Shown in pieces: positions 1-7,272 of a DNA stretch of 36,516 nucleotides. The notes beneath the pieces are model-generated. The model was not told the DNA's origin and made no database searches. It was given only the letters and a program-made list of their open reading frames with translations. Both the position numbers and the translations under genes were made by a program. Source of the DNA: JAYZDB01 sp036338025 (lineage in GTDB: Bacteria > Planctomycetota > UBA1135 > UBA2386); contig JAYZDB010000074.1 in assembly GCA_036338025.1 (NCBI GenBank), forward strand, positions 1 to 36,516. The letters are read 5' to 3'. Each line of letters starts with the position of its first letter. Within the stretch, counting starts at the first letter, position 1.

Positions 1-357
1 GCCGCTCTCGCCCGGTGCAAGGCGGCGCGGACGGAGCGAGACCAAGGCCGTGAAGAACTGCGCACCACCCAAGCCCGGGCCTTCGAAGGCCTCGCGCTCG
101 CGCCGGGCTTCCGGATCCCCTCCATCTCCCGCCTCAGCAGCATCAACGGCACCAACGGCATTACCGCCCAAATCGCTGGCATCCCCCGCATCACCCGATC
201 CGCCAGCCTGCCGGGTCTTGGCGTTCTTGGCCTTACCCTGGGCTTGCTTCTCAGGGTCTGGACCGCCCTTGGCGGATTTGACCTGAGCCTGGGTCTGATC
301 GACGGCGACTCCAAAGACCAGGATGGTGGCAAACAACAGTGTCAGGGTAGTTTTCAT
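1..357 (-). CDS. Secreted protein of unknown function, N-terminal part (runs off left edge)
   Basis: Reading the minus strand from ATG at 357 gives 119 open codons to the edge of the window with no stop. The first ~25 residues form a signal peptide (MKTTLTLLFATILVFGVAV, then DQTQAQ). A low-complexity stretch rich in Gly, Asp, Ala and Lys follows (about residues 26-85). The visible part ends in a more ordered stretch containing FFTALVSLRPRRLAPGESG. That last stretch is the kind of sequence that begins a beta-sandwich domain in exported proteins, for example the N-terminal domain of DsbD-like thiol:disulfide proteins, but too little is present to name a family. It diverges from mrp across a 220-bp gap. 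I see no Shine-Dalgarno sequence before the ATG. Partial gene; function not assigned. Confidence 0.6.
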   Translation of the reverse strand, partial: MKTTLTLLFATILVFGVAVDQTQAQVKSAKGGPDPEKQAQGKAKNAKTRQAGGSGDAGDASDLGGNAVGAVDAAEAGDGGDPEARREREAFEGPGLGGAQFFTALVSLRPRRLAPGESG

Positions 358-511
358 TGGGGGATCAGGAACTTGGGACCAACGGAGGAGGATACGGGAC
401 GCCCGCACATATCGCACGAAAACCACGACAAGAGTCGAACAAGCTGCCTTGGCAAGGCAGTGTTGAGGGCGGGCCGAGACGAGGCGGCCTGGTACACGCT
501 GTCTGGCAGTC

Positions 512-540
512 TTGAAAACACCAGGGGGCAGACCTAAGTT
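512..540 (+). promoter_or_regulatory. Sigma70-like promoter for mrp
   Basis: TTGAAA at 512-517 is followed by exactly 17 bases and TAAGTT at 535-540. This predicts a start near 547, about 30 bases before the mrp ATG at 578. The in-frame ATG at 512 overlaps the -35 box, which argues that translation starts at 578. Based on consensus match and spacing only. Confidence 0.5.
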
Positions 541-577
541 CCCAGGGCTTATTCCCGTTCCAACCGACAAAACAAGA

Positions 578-1636
578 ATGACTACCTCAGCTCCCTCCAA
601 ACCACAGGTGTTAGACGCGCTCCGCAGTGTCGAAGACCCGGACCTACATCGGGACATCGTCTCCCTGGACTTCGTCAAGAACCTCACGATCGAGGGCGGC
701 AAGGTGGCCTTCGAGGTCGAACTCACGACACCTGCCTGCCCCATGAAGGACCAGATGCGCAGTGAAGCTGAGGCGGCTGTACAAGCTCTCGACGGAGTCA
801 CCGACGTATCGATCGAGATGACCTCCCGGGTCCGGGCCAGCCAACCACTGATGGGCGACAAGGGCATGATTCCGGGGGTCAAGAACGTCCTCGCGGTCTC
901 GTCGGGCAAGGGCGGAGTCGGCAAGTCAACTGTCGCGGTCAATCTCGCATGCGCCCTGCAGACCACCGGTGCCCGGGTGGGAATCCTCGACGCCGACGTC
1001 TATGGCCCAAACGTGCCGCTGATGTTGGGTCTGACCGATCGTCCAAAGACCACCGAGCAGAAGATCCATCCGCTGGTCCTCGACGGGTTGCAGGTCATGA
1101 GCATCGCACTGCTGATCGCCGAGGATCAACCAGTAATCTGGCGCGGTCCGATGCTACACAGCGCAATCAAGCAGTTCCTGTTCGACGTCACCTGGGATGA
1201 CCTGGACTACCTGGTCGTCGACCTGCCGCCAGGCACCGGTGATGCCCAGTTGTCGCTCAGCCAGCAAGCACACATCATGGGTTCGATCATCGTTACGACC
1301 CCCCAGGCGGTCTCGGTGCTCGACGTCAAGAAGGCGATTCGCATGTTCCAGACTGTCAAGGTCCCGATCCTCGGCGTGGTCGAGAACATGTCGTACTTCT
1401 CACCTCCGGGAAGCGACGAACGATACGAGATTTTCGGCAAAGGTGGCGCCGCGGAGATCGAGCGTGAGTTCGACATTCCAGTGCTGCAAGAATTGCCCAT
1501 CGATCCATCGGTACGAGCCGGCGGCGATGACGGGAAGCCGGTGGTCTGGTCACATCCGGACAGCCCGATCGCCGAGTCGTTCCGCAATCTGGCCGGACGC
1601 ATCGCCGCCAGGGTGAGCACCCTTAACGCCTCGTGA
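578..1636 (+). CDS. mrp: Mrp/NBP35-type Fe-S carrier P-loop ATPase
   Basis: A 352-residue member of the Mrp/ApbC family, cytosolic ATPases that carry or deliver Fe-S clusters to apoproteins. Residues ~11-85 are a MIP18/DUF59 domain with the conserved TPACPMKDQ. The deviant Walker A SGKGGVGKST is at 109-118, DADVYGPNVP at 138-147, and the switch/Walker B region VVDLPPGTGD at 213-222. The usual CxxC cluster-binding motif after the NMSYF signature (~270-280) is absent: the segment reads SPPGSDERYEIFG. The start at 578 is preferred over the upstream in-frame ATG at 512, because the extra 22 residues are not family-like and lie in a good promoter. It overlaps the next gene if that gene uses its GTG at 1633. 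Family assignment is secure; ability to bind a cluster is in doubt. Confidence 0.95.
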   Translation: MTTSAPSKPQVLDALRSVEDPDLHRDIVSLDFVKNLTIEGGKVAFEVELTTPACPMKDQMRSEAEAAVQALDGVTDVSIEMTSRVRASQPLMGDKGMIPGVKNVLAVSSGKGGVGKSTVAVNLACALQTTGARVGILDADVYGPNVPLMLGLTDRPKTTEQKIHPLVLDGLQVMSIALLIAEDQPVIWRGPMLHSAIKQFLFDVTWDDLDYLVVDLPPGTGDAQLSLSQQAHIMGSIIVTTPQAVSVLDVKKAIRMFQTVKVPILGVVENMSYFSPPGSDERYEIFGKGGAAEIEREFDIPVLQELPIDPSVRAGGDDGKPVVWSHPDSPIAESFRNLAGRIAARVSTLNAS

Positions 1637-1644
1637 CAAGACCC

Positions 1645-1857
1645 ATGGAAGCAAGCGAAAACTGCAACGAATTCACCCCCGAGACGACCATGAGCGAGGC
1701 GATGTCCAAGGATCCAAACCTCCCGGTCATCCTGATGAAGTTCCACATCGGTGGCTGTAACATGTGCGGATTCGAGGACGATGACACGATCGCCAAGGTC
1801 GCCGAGGACAACGGAGTGCCGGTCGACCGACTACTGACAGCGTTGAACCAAACGTAG
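1645..1857 (+). CDS. DUF1858-like small CxxC protein
   Basis: A 70-residue protein starting at ATG 1645. GTG 1633, overlapping the mrp stop, and ATG 1690 are alternatives. The core, FTPETTMSEAMSKDPNLPVIL followed by MKFHIGGCNMCG and a short helical C-terminus, matches the DUF1858 / hybrid-cluster-protein-associated disulfide domain pattern: a two-helix lead-in, then a CxxC turn. Members are thought to act in redox or metal-cluster chemistry, but their biochemical role is poorly defined. It sits directly behind mrp and 75 bp ahead of thioredoxin, so a role in thiol or Fe-S handling is reasonable. The specific idea that it supplies the missing cysteine pair of Mrp is inference. Confidence 0.8.
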   Translation: MEASENCNEFTPETTMSEAMSKDPNLPVILMKFHIGGCNMCGFEDDDTIAKVAEDNGVPVDRLLTALNQT

Positions 1858-1932
1858 TAGGCCAACACCTGGCGCAGCCGGGTAGAGCGCCCCCAACGAA
1901 CACCCCCACATACTCAAGCAACCCAGTCCAAC

Positions 1933-2256
1933 ATGGCCGACCTCCCGACACTGACCGACGAGAACTTCGTTTCGACCCTGCAGACTGCAGAGCAGCCGGT
2001 GCTGATCGACTTCTCCGCGACATGGTGCCAGCCTTGCAAGGCCCTGGCTCCCAAGATCGAGAAGGTCGCCGACGAGTTTTCGGGCCAACTGAAGGTCTTC
2101 AGCGTCGACATCGAAGACGCGAAGACCGCGGTCAACGAGTGCGGCATCCAAGGCGTCCCGACCTGCATCTTCTTCAAGGACGGGCGCGAGGTCGATCGGA
2201 TCCAGGGCGATCAGGACATCAACAGCCTCCGCGCACGGATCAACAAGGTCCTCTGA
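1933..2256 (+). CDS. trxA: Thioredoxin
   Basis: A 107-residue thioredoxin, the usual length. The active site at residues 31-35 is WCQPC instead of the standard WCGPC, followed by Lys36. The cis-proline loop GVPT is at 74-77. Cys70 and Cys78 are additional cysteines outside the active site. The buried acid in VLIDFSATW (~23-31) and the VDIEDAK strand are also present, so a complete fold is expected. It reduces protein disulfides in the cytosol with electrons from thioredoxin reductase, which is not in this window. No signal peptide. The change of the first dipeptide residue from Gly to Gln may shift the redox potential slightly. It is the last gene of the mrp cluster and converges with the minus-strand gene ending at 2301. 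Confidence 0.94.
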   Translation: MADLPTLTDENFVSTLQTAEQPVLIDFSATWCQPCKALAPKIEKVADEFSGQLKVFSVDIEDAKTAVNECGIQGVPTCIFFKDGREVDRIQGDQDINSLRARINKVL

Positions 2257-2300
2257 ACCCCTCAGGTTCTGAGATCCGCCCTCCGACTGGCTGCCGCAAG

Positions 2301-2669
2301 CTAGCGGCGCAGGCGGCGCAGGTTCATGCACACCAGCAACAATCCGAGCGGAGTCAGGATCGCCACATAGATCCAACGGCGCGGCCGCGTCACCACTCGG
2401 AACACACTGATCACCTGCGGTCCGTCCGGGACCTGCATACGAAACTCGAATACCCCGACTTCGTCGGGGGTGAACAAGATCTCGCCCTTGGCATCTGCAA
2501 CCGCCTCGATGGCCTTGCCCAGCGGCGTGACGATCTGGACACCGACACCTGCCAGCGGCTTGCCCGCGCGGTCAATAGCCGCCACTGTCACCGGGTCCCC
2601 TGGATGGGCCACGTCCTTGGGAGGATCGAGTCTTTGTGGCAGCAGGACGAGGGCGATCGCAGTTAGCAT
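2301..2669 (-). CDS. Small membrane-anchored protein with Ig-like/carboxypeptidase-regulatory-like domain
   Basis: A 122-residue protein. The N-terminus (MLTAIALVLLPQ) is a short signal-like hydrophobic stretch. Residues ~20-90 look like a small beta-sandwich of the carboxypeptidase-regulatory/Ig type: PGDPVTVAAIDRAGKPLAGV, a DAKGEILFTPDEVG turn and an EFRM strand. A C-terminal transmembrane helix (YVAILTPLGLLLVCMNL) ends in RRLRR, predicting a C-terminus on the cytoplasmic side. It may be a C-tail anchor for an extracytoplasmic domain. No enzymatic motif is seen and I do not recognise a named family. It is divergent from lipB (77-bp gap) and convergent with trxA. Confidence 0.65.
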   Translation of the reverse strand: MLTAIALVLLPQRLDPPKDVAHPGDPVTVAAIDRAGKPLAGVGVQIVTPLGKAIEAVADAKGEILFTPDEVGVFEFRMQVPDGPQVISVFRVVTRPRRWIYVAILTPLGLLLVCMNLRRLRR

Positions 2670-2746
2670 GTGCGGCCATCTTTCACCATGACAGGCACAA
2701 TCTCAATCTCGAGCATCCCAACTGTCGACCCGCGGGGACTCCAACG

Positions 2747-3337
2747 GTGACGAAAGTGGTCAATCTCGGCCGTCGGCCTTTCCAAGAGGTGCATCAGGAG
2801 ATGCTCGACCAGCTGGCGCGCGTCCACCGGGGCGAGAGCGACGGCGAGGTATGGCTCGTCGAACACGACCCGGTGTTGACCGCCGGACGCGCCACGCCCA
2901 ACGAGCAGTTGCGGGACGACATGATCGCGATCGAGCGCGGCGGTCAGATCACCTACCACGGGCCGGGCCAACTGGTCGTCTACCCAATCGTCCGGTTACC
3001 CAAGCGTGACGTGCGCTCGTGGTTGCGCGGCCTCGAGACCTTCGGGGTCGGGGTCTGTGAACAGTTCAGCCTGTCGGCGGCGCCCTCGGTGGACGGCACC
3101 GGGGTATTCGTAGATGGCCTCAAGCTGGCTTCGATCGGCGTGGCAATCCGCCACTGGATCAACATGCATGGCATCTCCTTCAACGTCGCCATGGACCTGA
3201 GTGTATATCAGGGGATCCGGCCCTGCGGTCTCGATCCGTCGGTCATGTCCGACCTCAGTCGCGCCACCGGTCGCGACGTGACCTTGGAAGAAACCCGGCA
3301 AGCGGTGGAGACCAGGCTCCCCGAGTTGTTGGGTTGA
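2747..3337 (+). CDS. lipB: Octanoyl-[acyl carrier protein]:protein N-octanoyltransferase (LipB)
   Basis: LipB moves octanoate from acyl carrier protein to the lipoyl domains of 2-oxoacid dehydrogenases and GcvH, the first step of endogenous lipoate synthesis. The diagnostic GGQITYHGPGQLVVYPI block, the catalytic-lysine block LKLASIGVAI...NMHGISFNV and the PCGL cysteine block are all present. I chose the GTG at 2747 (VTKVVNLGRRPF), giving 196 residues. The reading frame is open further upstream to 2636, but the additional residues do not look like LipB and overlap the divergent gene's start. No LipA is in the window. xseA follows 34 bp downstream and may share the transcript. Confidence 0.93.
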   Translation: MTKVVNLGRRPFQEVHQEMLDQLARVHRGESDGEVWLVEHDPVLTAGRATPNEQLRDDMIAIERGGQITYHGPGQLVVYPIVRLPKRDVRSWLRGLETFGVGVCEQFSLSAAPSVDGTGVFVDGLKLASIGVAIRHWINMHGISFNVAMDLSVYQGIRPCGLDPSVMSDLSRATGRDVTLEETRQAVETRLPELLG

Positions 3338-3371
3338 GGGCGGAGACCTACACCATTAGGGTGCCGACCGC

Positions 3372-4976
3372 ATGACTGGCTCCATTGAACTCGACCCCGA
3401 CGGCAAGAACCTGCAGATCCGCTTTCCGTATCGCCCGGACCTGGTCGACGAAGTCAAGGCGATCCCTGGTCGGCGATGGGATCGCGCCGGCAAGCTCTGG
3501 CGGGTACCGACCACCCAGGTCGACACCGTCGTAACCATGTTCATGCGCCACGGTTTTACGATGACTGCCGATGTGACCAGTCTGCTGGCGGGGACGCAAG
3601 GCACTGCGCCGGTCGATGAAGAGTCCGAAATCGCCGCATCAACCGACATCACGGTCCCCGACGCCCTGTCGATCAGTGACCTCAACCAAAAGGTCAAGGA
3701 CGCCATCGCGGGCGCGTTTCCCGAGACAATCTGGGTTGTCGGTGAACTCACCGACTACGACAAGAACCAGGACCGCCAACACGTGTTCTTCACGCTCGTC
3801 GAGAAACGCGGCGATACCATCGATGCACAGGTCAGCGTCGCGATGTTCGAACGCACCGCCAAGACACTCCGTACACGGCTCGCAAACCAGCCCGAACCGA
3901 TGACCCTGGCCGATGGGATCGAGATACGGGTCCTGGTCCGGGTCGACCTCTACCCCCGCAGCGGCCGCTACCAACTGATCGTCGAGGACATCGACGCATC
4001 CTTCACCCTCGGCAAGCTGGCGCTGGGGCGCGAGGAGATCCTCCGCGAACTCAAGGAGAAGGGTCTGGACCAGCAAAACCGTGTGCTCCCCATGCCGGTC
4101 CCAGCGCTTCGGGTCGGTGTGCTGACCAGCCATGGTTCCGACGGGTGGAACGACTTCCTCGCCGAGATGAAGTCATCGAGAGTGGGGTTCAAGATCACCA
4201 GTTACGACGTCCGGGTGCAGGGGGAGCTACTCAAGCCGACAGTGTTGCAGGGACTCCGGTACTTCGATCAGCGACGCGAGGATTTCGACGTGCTATGCAT
4301 CATCCGCGGTGGCGGCTCCCGCACCGACCTGGCCTGGTTCGACGAACGTGAGGTAGCCTTGGCGGTCGCCCGACATCCCTTGAAGATCGTGTGCGGAATC
4401 GGCCACCAACGCGATATCTCGGTACTGGACCTGATTGCCCATTCGGAAAAAACTCCCACCGCGGTCGCGGATTTCTTCATCGAGCAGGTGCGCTCGACGC
4501 GCGAAGTGCTGCAGGATCTGAGCCGCTGCCTGGTCGAATCGACGAAGTTGGTGCTGCGCGCCGAAGAACAAAGGTTGTCCGGAACTGCACACGATCTACG
4601 TCGGCACGTACAGAACCAGTTGATCCAGGAGCGGCAAACTCTTCGCCATTGCAACCACCGCCTGATGCGGGGCAGCAAGGATCAAATCCGCAGCGCCTAC
4701 GATCTGTTGGTACGGCGGTCTGAGCAGGTTCGCAGCGGCGTACTTCGGCGTATCGAAGGTGCCGCAGCCTCTCTCCGCACCCAGCAGGCTCGGCACCGTC
4801 TGCTCGATCCGACCCGAGTCTTGCAACGCGGCTACACCCTGGTGCGGAACGCTGGCGGAGGTATTTTAAAAGGCGTTGCCGACTTGTCCCCGGAGCAGAC
4901 AGTCGCTATCCAGTTCCGAGATGGTCGGGCCGGAGCCACGATCGACCACATCGAGCAAGACCAAACGAGCGACTGA
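3372..4976 (+). CDS. xseA: Exodeoxyribonuclease VII large subunit with an extra N-terminal HARP-like domain
   Basis: A 534-residue protein, longer than the usual 400-460 for XseA. With XseB it digests single-stranded DNA from both ends. The canonical part starts near residue 98 with the OB-fold (LSISDLNQKVKDAI, then WVVGELTDY), followed by the catalytic region with VGVLTSHGSDGWNDF, RGGGSRTDLAWFDE (~312-325) and GIGHQRDIS (~341-349), and a long coiled-coil C-terminus. The first ~65 residues are additional: IRFPYRPDLVDEVKAIPGRR then WDRAGKLWRVP resembles the HARP-type DNA-binding module of SMARCAL1-like helicases and similar segments in some bacterial helicases and recombinases. Residues ~70-97 are a linker. 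xseB starts 2 bp after the stop. The enzyme assignment is firm; naming the N-terminal domain rests on pattern recognition. Confidence 0.95.
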   Translation: MTGSIELDPDGKNLQIRFPYRPDLVDEVKAIPGRRWDRAGKLWRVPTTQVDTVVTMFMRHGFTMTADVTSLLAGTQGTAPVDEESEIAASTDITVPDALSISDLNQKVKDAIAGAFPETIWVVGELTDYDKNQDRQHVFFTLVEKRGDTIDAQVSVAMFERTAKTLRTRLANQPEPMTLADGIEIRVLVRVDLYPRSGRYQLIVEDIDASFTLGKLALGREEILRELKEKGLDQQNRVLPMPVPALRVGVLTSHGSDGWNDFLAEMKSSRVGFKITSYDVRVQGELLKPTVLQGLRYFDQRREDFDVLCIIRGGGSRTDLAWFDEREVALAVARHPLKIVCGIGHQRDISVLDLIAHSEKTPTAVADFFIEQVRSTREVLQDLSRCLVESTKLVLRAEEQRLSGTAHDLRRHVQNQLIQERQTLRHCNHRLMRGSKDQIRSAYDLLVRRSEQVRSGVLRRIEGAAASLRTQQARHRLLDPTRVLQRGYTLVRNAGGGILKGVADLSPEQTVAIQFRDGRAGATIDHIEQDQTSD

Positions 4977-4978
4977 CC

Positions 4979-5218
4979 ATGGCCGCAAAGAAAAAGACCC
5001 AATTGAGCTATTCCGATGGTGCTGAAGAACTCGAGACGATCCTTGACGAGATCGAGTCGGGAGATGCAGACATCGATGTCCTGTCGGAGAAGGTCGAGCG
5101 TGCTGCCGAACTGATCAAGCTGTGCAAAGAAAAGCTGTCGGGCACAGAGTTGCGCGTCAACAAGGTCGTGGAAGAACTGGCATCTGACACGGATGACGAA
5201 GAGGCTACGGAAGACTAG
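4979..5218 (+). CDS. xseB: Exodeoxyribonuclease VII small subunit
   Basis: A 79-residue helical protein, the usual size. The core LSYSDGAEELETILDEIESG with a following DIDVLSEKVERAAELIKLCK matches the XseB signature, a two-helix hairpin that binds the coiled coil of XseA. The tail is acidic (SDTDDEEATED). It begins 2 bp after xseA and its TAG shares one base with the GTG start of the M50 peptidase gene, so the three genes are very likely cotranscribed and translationally coupled. Confidence 0.93.
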   Translation: MAAKKKTQLSYSDGAEELETILDEIESGDADIDVLSEKVERAAELIKLCKEKLSGTELRVNKVVEELASDTDDEEATED

Positions 5219-5937
5219 TGGATCCAGATATCGTCAACGGGCTGTTGGTATACGGGGTCCTGGTCATCAGCCTGGTCGTCCATGAGGCCGCCCACGCCTT
5301 GGTCGCGTTGTGGGGCGGCGACAAGACCGCCTACTTCAGCGGACAGGTGACGCTCAACCCGGTCCCCCACATGCGGCGCGAGCCATTCGGGACGATTTTC
5401 CTGCCACTGGCAATCCTATACCTGTCGAAGGGCACCATGACGATGGGTTACGCCCACGCGCCGATCGACCCGGTCTGGGCCTACTACAATCCACGCAAAG
5501 CTGCCTTGATGTCCGCCGCCGGACCGATCAGCAACTTCCTGCTCGCGTTGCTTGCTATTTTGGTGCTGCACATCATGTACTCGACAGGCGAGATCATCGC
5601 TGTAGACCGCGCCATGAGTTTTCAGGACCGGTTCGTGCCAGCGGAGATCGGCCAAGAAGGCCTCGTGCGGGCGACCTGCAGAATCTGCTGCACGTTCATC
5701 TTCCTGAACATCCTGCTCGGCACCCTGAATCTGCTGCCCGTCCCCCCGCTCGACGGGGCGGGCGTAGTCGGGGGCGTGTTCCCCAACTCGGTCGGCCGGT
5801 TCTTCGACCGACTACGCAGCCAACCGATGGCCAGTCTCATATCGATCGCCGTGATCTTCTACCTGGTCTTCAACTACGGGTATCGCTACTTGATGCTACC
5901 GGCATTCGACATCGCGGCAGCACTGGTCAAGCTGTAA
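5218..5937 (+). CDS. Site-2-protease-like M50 zinc metalloprotease
   Basis: A 239-residue polytopic membrane protein. The first helix carries the zinc motif HEAAH (residues ~22-26) in VVHEAAHALVALW. The third-ligand region is LLPVPPLDGAGVV (~173-185), the NPxPxxDG-like motif of the family. Between them are TM segments with SAAGPISNFLLALLAILVL. This is the compact, PDZ-lacking S2P/YwhC (rhomboid-independent M50B) class, which cleaves within or next to membrane helices. The substrate is unknown. The start is GTG 5218, overlapping the xseB stop by one base. The neighbouring ExoVII genes give no functional clue; coupling may be only transcriptional. Converges with the ceramidase-like gene 12 bp downstream. 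Confidence 0.88.
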   Translation: MDPDIVNGLLVYGVLVISLVVHEAAHALVALWGGDKTAYFSGQVTLNPVPHMRREPFGTIFLPLAILYLSKGTMTMGYAHAPIDPVWAYYNPRKAALMSAAGPISNFLLALLAILVLHIMYSTGEIIAVDRAMSFQDRFVPAEIGQEGLVRATCRICCTFIFLNILLGTLNLLPVPPLDGAGVVGGVFPNSVGRFFDRLRSQPMASLISIAVIFYLVFNYGYRYLMLPAFDIAAALVKL

Positions 5938-5949
5938 AGGGGACCAGGA

Positions 5950-7272
5950 CTACCTGGTCAGAGCTCGCCTGATCTGTTCGCCAGCGTCTCGGTTCGGACT
6001 CATCGTGCGCTCATAGGAGAACTCGGGATCCCGACTGTCCTGACCCCGCATGAGGTATCCGACTTCGTCATCGACCAGGCCGAACACCAGGAGGTTCGGT
6101 TTGCGCAGCGCCAACCGGATCTCCGAGGCCAGCACCGGCTCCATCTCACCAGGAACGCAGACCGCTTCGAAGTCGCCGATCGCGAGGTAGCCAACCGAGG
6201 CACGGATGCACCCGCTGTAGAGTTCACGACGGATCGCGCCGGTCAAGCGTCCCAGAGAAAGTCCTGGAGTTTCGAGCGGCATGTAGACGTCCCGGCGCCG
6301 CACTTCGATGCGATCACCAGCCAGCGGCCGGCTGGTCGCAAGCGCCCGCTCGCAAAGCGACAGCAAGCGCTTGCCAACTAGCGGCATGCCGTCGACTCCC
6401 CGCGGATGAAACCCGGGGCTGACCATCGCGCCGAGTTCACCATTGACGAACACTGCCTGGCCATGACCAGCGCCGCGCCACTGATCACAGAGCGCTCCGA
6501 CCATGTCCGAGGAGACCAGGGTATTGCGCCGCCGCATCATCTCCGGGTGACAGGCCAGGTGCAGCAGGGCCCCCAGCGGCTGCCCATTCTCGCGATCCTT
6601 GGCCGCCAGAACGGTAACCCGACGGTTGAAGACTCCCGGACGGTTGGAGTTCTTGACGATCCCCTCCCGCGGCAGGCGCACCGTCCCGAGGCTCAGCGCA
6701 GCCGGGCGCAGGCGTGACTTCGCCTGCGAAACCGCCTCGGCTATGCGCCGACGGACAAAGGAGATATACGACACCTCGCGTCCACTGGTGAGGAAGTACC
6801 AGCCCCACATCCCCACCGGGTCAGGACCGGCATGGGTATGGCTGGAACAGAGAAACACATCCCCGTTGGCAATCCCGACCAGCGCCGACTTGATCCACTC
6901 GGCGTCATCACGCTGCAGACCGAGACTGTCGAGGCCGACAATCACAAAATTCCGCCCGCCACACTCCAGGACCATCACCCGCGCTGCCAGACTGGAGTGC
7001 ACCCCGGTCGATCGGCGGGCAAGGTTGAAGCCGGCCAGATACACCTCGCCGGGCGGCGTGATGTCGGCCTCGGCAAATCCCACCGAAATCGGACCGGTCT
7101 CGATGTGAACGCAGTGCGCTGCTTGCGCTGGCCGCGTCCGATGAAACAAGCCAGTGCACGACTGTAGTCCAGCCAGCAGGACCAGCAGCAATAACGGTGA
7201 CGACCGATAGCGAACGCCGTCAGTTCCGCATGAGTGCTTGCCGCGCCGATTCCAGGACAGAACACAGTTCAT
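5950..7272 (-). CDS. Neutral/alkaline ceramidase-like lipoprotein
   Basis: A 440-residue protein of the neutral/alkaline non-lysosomal ceramidase N-terminal-domain family. The family's hallmark elements are visible: VGFAEADITPPGEVYLAGF (~64-82), the zinc-binding SSHTHAGPDP (His145, His147), the second histidine in LACHPEMM (~239-246), a VPGEMEP block with the Glu position and DDEVGYLM with the Tyr position. True ceramidases hydrolyse ceramide to sphingosine and fatty acid; many bacterial relatives have unknown amide substrates. ATG 7272 gives a basic n-region, a leucine-rich core and a possible lipobox LQSC at Cys39, so it is probably outer-surface or periplasmic. This start overlaps the upstream gene by 53 bases. 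An open extension to 7383 exists but is antisense-like filler. Confidence 0.85.
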   Translation of the reverse strand: MNCVLSWNRRGKHSCGTDGVRYRSSPLLLLVLLAGLQSCTGLFHRTRPAQAAHCVHIETGPISVGFAEADITPPGEVYLAGFNLARRSTGVHSSLAARVMVLECGGRNFVIVGLDSLGLQRDDAEWIKSALVGIANGDVFLCSSHTHAGPDPVGMWGWYFLTSGREVSYISFVRRRIAEAVSQAKSRLRPAALSLGTVRLPREGIVKNSNRPGVFNRRVTVLAAKDRENGQPLGALLHLACHPEMMRRRNTLVSSDMVGALCDQWRGAGHGQAVFVNGELGAMVSPGFHPRGVDGMPLVGKRLLSLCERALATSRPLAGDRIEVRRRDVYMPLETPGLSLGRLTGAIRRELYSGCIRASVGYLAIGDFEAVCVPGEMEPVLASEIRLALRKPNLLVFGLVDDEVGYLMRGQDSRDPEFSYERTMSPNRDAGEQIRRALTR

